The position numbers and the translations under genes are program-made. A stretch of DNA of 64,000 bases from contig NC_051106.1 of the NCBI RefSeq assembly GCF_901709675.1, positions 7,820,001 to 7,884,000 of the forward strand, in the 5' to 3' direction. Numbering within the stretch: position 1 is the first letter of the stretch; the number at the start of each line of letters is the position of its first letter. The DNA comes from Syngnathus acus (Eukaryota > Chordata > Actinopteri > Syngnathiformes > Syngnathidae). The notes under the pieces are model-generated. The model searched no databases. It was not told the origin of the DNA and worked only from the letters and a program-made list of their open reading frames with translations. Shown here piece by piece: positions 48,225-64,000 of the stretch.

Positions 48225-51200
48225 TCAGATGAGCCCCCTCCTCTTCTTGTAGTCCTCTAGGTTGAGCGATCGGCGGGGGGCACCGTCTTTTACAGGGAGC
48301 GCGTTGGAACTCACCGACAGAGAATTTGCTTCTGGAGTAAGGCACGAAGCCAGTCAATGTGAGTATTGTACATTAGCATAGCACAAAACGTTTTTTTTTT
48401 TACCCCCACTTACCTGCATTAGGGACTTGAAGGTCAATCTTTACATCAAAATCATGAACTTTGAATAAATCTTCGGAGAGGTCTGTGGTTGGCTTGGTTA
48501 CGTCTTTGTCCTTTGGGTCCGTTGACCCCTGTGGTGAACGAAGCGTGTTATAAATGTGACCAAAAAAAAAAAAAAAAGACTAGGTGTCAGACCTGTTTGT
48601 TCTTATCAAGAGGAGAAGGGTCCGGCGTGGATCCGGAGCCATACTTCTGGTTCAGGTGAGCCAGAATGGCAGCGTGCACCGACGGGTCTCTGGCCTATGG
48701 GAACCACACAAGTGTGACGAGTCCATCCAAATGTAAATATGGAATTGGATATTCCAGTCGCAGTGTTGCATCAGCAAAGAAGCCTTACGTTGGACACCAT
48801 GGTGGGTTTGCACTGTCTCCGAGTGAACGGGTCCATTTGCTGGTTTCTGGCATTTTGTCCCTCAGCCTGTAAGAACACGCTTGAAATGATGCCGCTCTGT
48901 TGCTGGAACGCGTTTTCTCCTACACGACGAGGTCACCTACCACCAGAGCTTTTTCCGATTCCACAATGTTCCAGCTTCTGTTCCTCTGATTAATGTAGCT
49001 GCAGCATCAAATACACAACGGTGTCAAATATGCAGAGAAAGCGGCAAGATGAACAAACGTGGGAAAGTCTTCAGACCTGATGGCGGAGATGTTCTTGGTT
49101 CTCTGCCTGTCCAGCGCCTCTGCTCGCTCCTCCAGTTCATTCAACTCATCCTGGATGACCTTCACTTTGTCACCGTCACCGCTTTCCTCCGCCATAGCCT
49201 TCGGGGGGAAAAAATAAAAAATATCAGAGTCATTTGAGTCACATGTCATGTGACTTTTTTACCTTATCTTTAAGCAACTGAGTTTTCTTCATGGCGTAGT
49301 TAGGTGGCGCTTTTCGGAATCTGTCCTTCTCTTTGACGATCTGCAGCAAAAGAGCGATGATGGTTTTAGTCGACTTGAAATCGATCGAGGTAATGGGGGG
49401 GGGTAAAAAATGGACTGACATCTTCGATGTCTTTGTCGTTGAACTTGTAATTCATGGCTTCTTTGATGGTCTGCTCCTTTTTGGTGATCTCGTCCAGTGT
49501 GGGCACTTGCATGCCGGCCATAATCATCTGCATACAAAGCGGATGGAGCGAGAATGAAGCGGCAGTGGCGGCGGCGGGGGGATCGATTACACGGGCGTCC
49601 GCTCACCGCCTCTTTCCATTTCATGAACTCGTTCTCTGTAAACTCCTGATTGGACACAAACTCCAGGCGGAAGACGCGCATGTCGCCGCCGTGCCTGAGG
49701 AACACAATGGCAGGATGACATTTTTTAAAAATACAGGTTTAATAATTAAAATATAATTTTGCATTAGTGATTCAAAACGTTCTCGTCAAGCAAGATGACA
49801 AAATACCGTAATTGCAATCCTTTGTTTGTCCGCGTCGTGCCCAGTTGGTAAACCTTTGCCGTCTCCACCACGTCCGTAATTTCAGCGACCTTGTATGAAA
49901 AGTACATTACAATTCTGCCACAATTGCGTGACAAGAACTGATTTTTTTTTTTTTTTTTTTTTTACCCTGTAGACTGGTTTACTGCTGCTGTTCCCGATGC
50001 CGATCCTGACGAAGCAGCCGGTGACGGTTTTGGCAAAGAAGGGCATGTGGCACCAACGCTCCAGCTTGTGTCGTGACAGGCGGATCCGGTTGAGCTCATC
50101 GGGCAGAGACACGGGTTGCGATTTGGGCGGCGTTTCTTCTTTTCTGTCGAATAAAGTCAGGTCGTGCTGACTCGACACGCAAAGGGGAATTTGCTCGGCA
50201 GGGTGGTCCGGAGTTCAACTCACTCGTCGTCGTCGTCGAAGGAGGAAGAGCGTGAACTCCTGTCGCTCTTGACGGATGACTTGTCGTCATCTTCCTCTTC
50301 TTCCTCCTCTTCGTCGTCCGAGTACACCTCGCTGGTCTTCAGGGGCTCGCGTTTAGCCAAGAGTTCTGCTGCTCAGTGAAACATAAGGAGCATTAGTGTC
50401 TCACAAACAGACAAAATAAATAACACAAAAAAAAAAAAATCTGCAGACAGAGAGTTGCCACGGACCTGTTTTGTTTTTCTTCTTCTCTCGCTCGGCTTTC
50501 AGCTCTTCCATGGCCTGAGACTTTTTGTCGAGTTTCTCGTCGCGCTTGGATCGCCGTTCCTTGTTATGTGACATCACCTACAGACGTCAAGCAGACGGAA
50601 CATGAGCGCTTCAACACTTGGTGCTTATCATCCATAACGCCGCTTAACACGTTAGGGTCAAATTCGAGTTCAGGATCGGCCATAAATGGAAAAGCACTTT
50701 GGTTGGGTCCTCACCACTTGTGTGTCTTGAACCTGAGATAGCTTGCGTTTTTCCTGCTCTTCTTCGTGCTTCTTCTTCTTCTCCTCTTTCTCCTTCTTCT
50801 TTGCCGTCTTCAGCTTCTTCTTGATTTCAAACCTTTTCGAAACACGTCAAGTTAGCATGATGTCACGTATGCACTATTTATTTATTTTTAAAAACCCGTG
50901 CAGTGATATAAAATCAACTTGAAATCCAAGACATGGCATCTCACCGTCTCTTGAGCACCTCTCTCTTCTCGATCCTGTTGAAGAGCTCCTGCTCGCGCTC
51001 CTTCTCCGTCATCTGCTCCAACCGCGCTCTGTCCTCAGCGTCGCCCATCAGGTCGTCGTCGTAGCCGTCCCGAAAGACGTCGTCCTCTGACGAGTCCGAG
51101 TCGGAGCTGGAGGAGCTGTTGCTGTCCGAGTCGGACACCTCGCCTGAGAGAGACGTGGATCATCGTCAAATCCATTCGATCGTATTTGAGTCAATGAGTA

Positions 51201-52637
51201 GTAAAAAAAAAAAAAATACGTTTTAAATCTTACATACCCTCCTCTGGCGCAGAGCTTTCGCCTGAGCTGTCTCCATTTGAGCTTCCCGACGCTGTCGTCT
51301 TATGAAGCTTCTTCTTGCTGGCATTCTTTTTCTCATGACCTTTGCCTTGTTTTACCTTCTTTTTGCCTTTGGTGCCCCCAACGGTCCACTAGACCAAAGC
51401 AATAGAATAACCCTTTCACGTCCAGAGCTTTCCATTGTCACGGCAAACAAACGTGGGCTGCCCTACCTCGTCATCGCTGTCTGACGTCTCGGAATCAGTA
51501 GAGGCTGTTGGTTTGCTCATCGGTTCCTCCTGCTCGCCGGAATCCACCCGTTTCCTCTTTGCTAATGACAGCAGCTCCTGAGGGGGAGAATAGTGAGGAT
51601 GGGTAAGGAGTAAAATATAATTATAACCAAGGGCAGGGCGATATGCTAAAGAATTGTGCTTTTTCACCCACTGGTACATTTGAATATATATAGATGCAAA
51701 GAAGTGCTCTATAAATATGGTTTATTTGAGCTTTGCTACATACACAACATTGTGGTACAGCTGCACGTTATTTTCTACATGCTCTATAAATAAAGAATGA
51801 AATTGAATGGCCTGACTTGCCCGAACCAAAATAATTTGGGATTCTCTTAGGACTTGGAAGTTTACGACTTACTTGAGACTTGTGTGACTTGATCCCATCT
51901 CCCATCAGGGATATCGAATACATGTTTAAATTGCTCTCCATCGTTGATGTTTATCCTGACAGGCTAACTAATTTAAAAAAAAAAACGGAGCTATTGCTGC
52001 AAACGGTGCGCTGATAGATTACGACTCGATCAACTCGCTCACTCTTGTTTGACAACAACGCACCAAAATAGCACGTCGGTGACGTCACCGGAGCGATAAG
52101 GTTTGCTATTTAAGACGAAGCGCCGCCATCAGCAGCACCAGTCGTAGTAGCAGAAAACATCACGGCGGACATGTCATAGTCAAGCCAGTTCGCTCATAAT
52201 ATTTAGACAGGCTGGATAAACATGCAATTAAACTAAATACCACACTGAAAATATTAACATTATTAGCAGTCCGGTGCAGCCGCTTAAAATTTCACCTTAG
52301 CGTTAGCATCACGGAGCTAGCACTGTTCTTCTGTTGACATGGACAGCCTATTTGTTATAATGTGGACAAAGTGAGGGAAACTTGTCCAAAAAACAACTGA
52401 GTTGACTTTGTGGCGCCACAGTGGACGAATTTTCACAAGATAAGCCTACTTTCGGTCCTCCCCTCTTCCCAGAGCGAGGCCAAAATGAGCTAACTACTTA
52501 GCATACATTGTTTTGCCGTAACCAAAGTGTTGACAACTTGCAAGGCGCGTCACCTGATCTAAGTTGTCGTCGCTGGCGCTGTCTTCAGAGTCCGAGTCGA
52601 TAACGACGCGACCTTTCCGCTTCTTGACGTTCACCAT
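48225..52637 (-). CDS. rtf1: RNA polymerase-associated protein RTF1 (Paf1 complex)
   Basis: Nuclear elongation factor of or near the Paf1 complex; it drives H2B ubiquitination and binds phosphorylated Spt5. Eighteen coding exons, minus strand: 52,554-52,637, 51,467-51,577, 51,238-51,388, 50,945-51,143, 50,715-50,832, 50,466-50,577, 50,224-50,368, 49,966-50,143, 49,807-49,889, 49,607-49,694, 49,420-49,527, 49,263-49,340, 49,077-49,198, 48,945-48,999, 48,789-48,866, 48,593-48,694, 48,414-48,528 and 48,225-48,331; 2,034 bases, 677 residues (human 710). The start [19 protein letters not shown] matches the family's conserved N terminus; human RTF1 has an extra upstream extension not seen here. Then come acidic/Ser and Lys-rich blocks, the histone modification region, the Plus3 domain from about residue 315 ([38 protein letters not shown]), a coiled region and the invariant tail [16 protein letters not shown]. 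Exon 7 has a CAGCAG acceptor. It is head to head with ndufaf1, as in human 15q15. Confidence 0.96.
52077..52114 (+). promoter_or_regulatory. CRE palindrome plus TATA-like box in rtf1 intron 1
   Basis: CGGTGACGTCACCG (52,077-52,090) is a perfect 14-base palindrome holding a full CRE. Sixteen bases on, CTATTTAAG (52,106-52,114) is TATA-like, and GC-rich sequence follows. This is the arrangement of a CREB-responsive core promoter pointing right. The downstream plus-strand sequence has no long open frame, so any product would be a non-coding RNA; it may equally be an enhancer. Confidence 0.35.
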
Positions 52638-53418
52638 GGTTACGCCGTGCAATGTGGGCCAAGCTAAGCTGCTAAAACCACCACTACCGCGGTGGATTCG
52701 TCTTATGTTAGTTTCGAGGGGGGGCAATAAGCAGGCGCCATCGGGCATGCGCGCCAATATGACGTCACAGTTGTCGCGAGAATGGAGTTTTGCACGTGTT
52801 TTGCGTGACCGAATTCCGGACATAAATCTTTCCCCCGTGCATGTCGTCCACATAAGTATTTATCGATGCAGCCCAACATAAGAAAAATAACTATAATTTT
52901 TGAAAGTGTATTAGGTCGTTAATTTGATGAATTTATGTCCTGAATAAGCCATATACATGAACGCTGGAACTCTTGCTTTTGATGAATGCATCCTTCCGGA
53001 CACAAGTAGGTGGTGCACACAAGTTGTCATTCTATCGAAGTCACCGAACCTCTTCATAGTCCCCTTTGAATTTCACAAGCTTTATTTATTAATTTGAAAT
53101 TCTCCGGTTACATAATTTGAGGTATGGCTCATGGACGTACAAAAAGGATTTGAAAGAATCAAAAGACAACCTGACGTGCGTAATCCTGTGTTATACAAGC
53201 TTCAGAATGGTCAGTGCAATATAATGTCAAATCGATAGTCATTATGTTTATATATGACGGAATTTTTATTGGATCAATTTGTTCATTTTTCAGTGCACAA
53301 TTTTACATTTGACAAACTTTAGAAAATATTTGCATGCTATGTACATATATGTATGCTATTGCATCCTCAACATATTTGTTTCTCTTCCTAGCGGTGAACT
53401 GTCCACATCGCAAACACA
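52638..53418. promoter_or_regulatory. Bidirectional rtf1-ndufaf1 promoter region
   Basis: The two genes diverge from here. Within 110-145 bases of the rtf1 start codon lie GCATGCGC (52,745-52,752, NRF1-like), CCAAT (52,754-52,758), a full CRE TGACGTCA (52,760-52,767) and TCGCGAGA (52,774-52,781, the TCTCGCGAGA-type promoter word). No TATA box. NRF1 and CRE sites suit a nuclear gene for a mitochondrial protein such as ndufaf1. The ndufaf1 ATG is 650 bases away, and a splice acceptor (TTCCTAG) precedes it near 53,391, so its first, non-coding exon probably lies close to these motifs. The rest of the interval is AT-rich. Confidence 0.6.
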
Positions 53419-54559
53419 ATGTCAATCATCCTTGGACCTCCTTCGATGAGGCTCCTGAGATCCCTTCAGCACCATCAGTACCTTTTCTGTCCCGTGCTCA
53501 GCCGAAGCGTAACCCAGGGCGAGTACAGACGGCCTGGCAAGCCTAGAGACAACAAGCCTCCATGGCAGAAGATCAACTTCAGCTTCTCAAAAGGCTTGGA
53601 CGGCATCCGCAAGCACTTGACGCTGCTGAAAAGGGAATTCTTTGAACGCTTTGTTGGCCCTGAGGGGAAACCCATTTTGGAACACATGCTGGAGCAGAAC
53701 CGGGTAGTTTGGGAGTTCCGGGGGTCTGAGAGTCTGAAACAGTGGACGGTGTCGTCGGATCGTGAGATAGGAGGCCAGAGTGAGGTCTACTTGAAGCTTG
53801 GGAGAAACAATACCACTTGTTTTCTATATGGGACGCTGAGATCGACGCCCCCTAGGGACGGAGAGACACGCTACAGCGGCTACTGCAGCATGCGCTCCAA
53901 GCAGCCACTGGTTCGCGCCTTTGTTTTTCCAACTTTGTGCAAAACTAGAAAGTGTATTTATTAGTATTCTGCACTTACATCTGCAACCTCCCCTAAGGCG
54001 GCGTTTGACCGAAAGAAGCACCACGACTGGAGCAGCTTCAACACTCTGCATCTGCGTGTGCGCGGCGATGGCCGGCCTTGGATGATCAACATCGCCGCAG
54101 AGACCTACTTCTCTCACCAGAAAGACGACATTTATAACTACTTCCTGTACACCCGAGGAGGCCCCTACTGGCAGGAAGTTAAGGTAGGTGATGGCTGGAA
54201 ATATAAGCAATAGCTCAGATGTCATTCATAGTATTCAAAAAATGTATCTTTCTTTGCAGATTCCCTTTTCCAAGTTCTTCCTCACACATCGTGGAAGAAT
54301 TCAGGATGATCAGCATCCTCTCTGGCTGGACAAGGTATTGTTTAAATCCATCATAATAATCACAATCATTACCAATATGAACATACAATGTAGTAAAAAC
54401 ATTTCTCCTGTTGTACAGATTAACACTATTGGATTTACCCTGGGAGACAAAGCGGACGGTCCCTTCCAGCTGGAGATCGACTACATTGGCGTCAGCAAAG
54501 ACTATGCGCACACGGAAGAGTTTGCCTACGAGCTGTATAAGAGGAATCCGAATGTTTGA
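53419..54559 (+). CDS. ndufaf1: NADH dehydrogenase complex I assembly factor 1 (CIA30)
   Basis: Mitochondrial matrix chaperone of the MCIA complex, needed to build the membrane arm of complex I. Four coding exons: 53,419-53,910, 53,998-54,183, 54,260-54,334 and 54,419-54,559; 894 bases, 297 residues (human 327). The CIA30 domain covers about residues 98-290: [31 protein letters not shown], then [59 protein letters not shown] and the end [11 protein letters not shown]. The N terminus is basic and unstructured, as a mitochondrial presequence should be. The first ATG (53,419) is used here; the ATG at 53,446 ([14 protein letters not shown]) gives a better presequence and is an equal candidate. 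The first intron follows a slightly weak donor (CTG|GTTCGC). Confidence 0.94.
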
Positions 54560-54726
54560 CACCACGTGTCGATTGTTATTCAGTTACGTTTTCAGGATGG
54601 TGACCTGGCATTTCCTGTGTTCGGCAGTAGAAACATGCAACTGTGAAAATGCTTTAATATATTAATTGTTTTCAACTGAAATCCAGATCTCATGGATTGT
54701 ATTTGTCCATTTGATCTTTCAACAGT

Positions 54727-54732
54727 AATAAA
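54727..54732 (+). terminator. ndufaf1: ndufaf1 poly(A) signal
   Basis: AATAAA 168 bases past the stop codon. The 300 bases that follow, up to nenf, are AT-rich with no feature seen except the nenf promoter. Confidence 0.6.
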
Positions 54733-55039
54733 ATAATTTCTTGAATGATATGAAGTACCCTATGTGCGTTGAATACTTTTGAAAATTGATTGAATACTAT
54801 TTTAAAATAGTACTGTTAATGTCTATCGTGTTAATACGCCTATTTACAATAATTACACTTCTATATGAAAAGCTAAGATAAGTAAAATATCGAAGATTAC
54901 GATATTAACCACTTCGTAAAGAAGCACTCACATTTCCTACATTTTCCTGAACCTTGAACGCGCCATTGACCATATATAGAAGCAATCAGGAAGTGAAGTG
55001 CTTCCGGATCCGGCCAAAGGAACCAAACAAACAATAGCC

Positions 55040-56140
<1,101 letters not shown>

Positions 56141-56626
56141 CCTCATCTTTCTACTTGACTTTGCCATTGTTAGGTTGATGCTCTTATGATGTTGATTGAA
56201 TAAACAAGTCTTTAAATTGTCATTCATTTTTTTCCTAGTAATGTTTGAATTTACATTTCACAGACTCAGCAGATTTACTGACAAGAGACAATTCTCGATA
56301 AGCGTCCGTCATTGTGAAGCTTCAGCACATATAATCAGCTCGTCAGGTTTACGTACCGCAGCTCTGATCGAAGGTCACCGTCCGGGCTACGTTTTGGGCG
56401 GACGTCTCCTACTTGTTTGCGCGATAGTAACTAAGTCAAAAGCGCTACGTCAGAGGCCCCGCGGTTCAAAGGCTACACGCCCTAACCCTCCTACATTGGG
56501 GGCGAGCCAGCTAGCCACAACCCAGCCGTCTTCTTTAGCAGGTGGACGCTCCGCTGCTTCCTCAGTCCTCCCGGGAAACACCCTACTTCCTCCTTCTACT
56601 ACCGGACGACCATCACCACCGCCAAG
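56141..56626 (+). other. nenf 3' UTR and ezr 5' region
   Basis: The nenf poly(A) signal lies 59 bases past its stop. From about 56,330 onward GC content rises toward the ezr ATG, which fits a CpG-rich ezr promoter and 5' UTR. No TATA box seen. Confidence 0.55.
56199..56204 (+). terminator. nenf: nenf poly(A) signal
   Basis: AATAAA 59 bases after the stop codon, followed by a T-rich stretch. Confidence 0.65.
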
Positions 56627-62240
<5,614 letters not shown>

Positions 62241-63533
62241 CGGACAAAAGTAAACTTCAACTTGTGGTGCTAAGCAAACTAACAGGCAGTGAACATCTGG
62301 ACAACCAACTTGAAACAAGCAGAGAATGGTGTGCCCCGAATGGAAACGATACAAGAACGATTTGAAAACGGGCCACAAAAGGACTCAAAAGAAACATCCA
62401 AGATGCAGTGATGCACTTTTGTGCCATGAAGTAACATTTTCAATCATCGCAATGGTTGCTCAACAAAAAAAATGGAGCAACTCAAAATTAGCCACATAGT
62501 TGCGCTGAAGTTAAATCACAAAGTAATCATCATTCCCGAAAAGAAAAATAGTAGGGGTGGAAGTAGTAGATGCTAAGGGCACTATTTTTAGCGACTATCT
62601 TTAGCGGCGGCTGCATTGGCAGATGGGGAGGGGCTTTGCCATGTTAGCACAAAGGATAATTAGCAAGCTGTCAATCACTGCCGCCAATAGACCATAATTA
62701 GAAAAGTCCACTTTAAGCATAGGGACACTTGACATCATTGTTTATTACTAAAAATATTAATCATTAGTATTGACAAAGAGTTTCTTTGTATGTAATGTGT
62801 AGAACCTGCTGTATGATCCATTTGGAATTCTGACCCAGGTCCAGTTCCGGGCGATGGTGCTATAAACAACACGGCACAATGACTACAAAAACCCTTGACG
62901 GTTAAGAACTCATCGGACTCGTACGACAACTCTCCGCCACATGGAGGCTCGCGAGGCCTGGCAGGCCGCCCGCGAAGGCCGCCTTCGGCCATTAAACCAT
63001 CGACAGAAGGAGCATCCGTTGGACAAATCCCTGTATTGAACCCCCGCCGGCCGAGCATCTGCTGTTTGTGCGTTGGCAGCCGATGTCACTTTTCGATGTC
63101 AGAGCCCAAAAATAGTCCCCCTGAGAAGGTCAGCCTCCATATTGAATGCACCATCGGGTCCCTAAAACAGTGGAGCTATTTTAAATGTACCTGGCAACAC
63201 TTTGCTGAACCAGCACACCTTTTTGTGTAGCTTCCACGTGACATTTTTCTTCTTCCACAGCCAATGTCTCATCATTTTGGGCGTGTTATTGATGATGACA
63301 AAATTGCAAATATTCAACTGGACGCTGACAAATGTTATTTTAATAATGCTTATATTTTTTAGAGCTATATATATGATCATTATTTTATTTGGATTAATAA
63401 ATCCTCCTATGATATAAGAGAGTGTTTTGAGTAGCACAAAACTTCATCAAGGAACACTGATAAAACCGACTGTCCTTGAACGTTACACATTCAGGTTCGC
63501 CGCGGAAGTCCAAAGTCCGAGCGAACTTCCAAA
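62241..63533 (+). other. Intergenic region between channel gene and mtarc1
   Basis: Contains the channel 3' UTR, with no obvious AATAAA close to the stop, and the mtarc1 promoter. A GC-rich patch at about 62,890-63,130 stays open in a frame on each strand (plus 62,895-63,230, minus 62,735-63,058) but neither translation resembles a known family. The rest is AT-rich. Confidence 0.5.
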
Positions 63534-64000
63534 ATGGAGCCGACGGCGTCCGTGAAAGTTTTTTTGTGCAAGAATAAATCGACGCTGCTGGTCGGCGGTG
63601 CAACCGCCGCGGTGTTAGTGGCTTTAGGTGTCGCATATAAATACCTGCGGAGGCCGGTGACGCATATGCGCGTGGGCGTCGTGTCGCAGCTCCTTGTCCA
63701 CCCGCTCAAGTCCGGCAAAGCGGCGTCGGTTCCTCTCGCCGAGTGCCTCAACATAGGCCTCAAGTGCGGGCAGATGCAGGATCGGTAAGTGGGTGTCACC
63801 CTCCAGACTGACTGGCCGAATGGAAAACCACCAAAAAAGTTACATTTATCTTGTTTTGGGAGTTAAAAAATAAATCTTTAAATTCTTAATTTACTCAAAA
63901 AAAAAATGTTTTTCCTGCAGCCACTGGATGGTAGTGACGGAGGACGGCCACATGGTGACGGGCCGCCAGGAACCTCGTCTGGTTCTGGTCTCTTTAACAT
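63534..64000 (+). CDS. mtarc1: Mitochondrial amidoxime-reducing component 1 (3' partial)
   Basis: Molybdenum-cofactor enzyme of the outer mitochondrial membrane that reduces N-hydroxylated compounds with cytochrome b5 and its reductase. Two exons are inside the window: 63,534-63,784 (phase 2, CG|GTAAGT donor) and 63,921 to the window end at 64,000; the rest is cut off. The start [17 protein letters not shown] leads into a hydrophobic N-terminal anchor at about 18-38 and a basic flank (KYLRRP), then the MOSC N-terminal barrel: [38 protein letters not shown] and [14 protein letters not shown]. The order [22 protein letters not shown] is diagnostic of MTARC proteins. Fish often have a single copy, so mtarc1 versus mtarc2 is a convention. 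Confidence 0.9.

Noticed and set aside
54998-55039. N-terminal extension of nenf
   Set aside because: It opens with GTG, not ATG, and would bury the signal peptide; the ATG at 55,040 fits the family.

Overview
This is nuclear DNA from a bony fish, most likely a teleost with a compact genome. Eleven recognisable vertebrate genes lie in 64 kb. All are split by GT-AG introns, many only 80-150 bp long, and the non-coding parts hold microsatellites, long A/T runs, hAT-type DNA transposon remnants and CTCF-like motifs typical of fish. I rebuilt the genes by reading splice sites and codon phase by hand. For every complete gene the joined exons form one open frame of the length expected for the vertebrate family. 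No operons, CRISPR arrays, rRNA or convincing tRNA genes were seen.

Layout. 1-14,833: intron of hs6st1 (exon 1 lies outside the window), holding repeats, a CTCF-like site and no convincing gene. 14,834-15,833 (+): last three coding exons of hs6st1. 15,834-22,766: 3' UTR and intergenic DNA with two hAT elements, one carrying a decayed transposase fragment. 22,767-52,637: five genes, all on the minus strand: tc2n, fbln5, trip11, golga5 and rtf1. 52,638-53,418: shared upstream region of rtf1 and ndufaf1, which are head to head. 53,419-64,000: five genes on the plus strand: ndufaf1, nenf, ezr (ezrin-like), a TASK-type two-pore potassium channel, and the first part of mtarc1, cut by the window end.

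The order tc2n-fbln5-trip11-golga5 matches a block on human chromosome 14q32, and rtf1-ndufaf1 matches a neighbouring pair on human 15q15, so two ancestral blocks are joined here. The gene products act in separate places: heparan sulfate editing in the Golgi (hs6st1), elastic fibre assembly (fbln5), Golgi tethering (trip11, golga5), transcription elongation and histone marks (rtf1), complex I assembly (ndufaf1), a secreted heme-binding factor (nenf), membrane-actin linkage (ezr), background K+ current (TASK channel) and mitochondrial N-oxide reduction (mtarc1). trip11 and golga5 are the only clear functional pair and sit directly next to each other.

I found no sign of a wholly new system. The items most worth a second look are: two GC-AG introns, one in each adjacent golgin gene; two extra introns in hs6st1; the tight trip11-golga5 tandem; a UPR/CREB3-type element upstream of trip11; a perfect CRE palindrome with a TATA-like box inside rtf1 intron 1; and a cluster of CTCF-like sites around tc2n-fbln5, some perhaps seeded by repeats.
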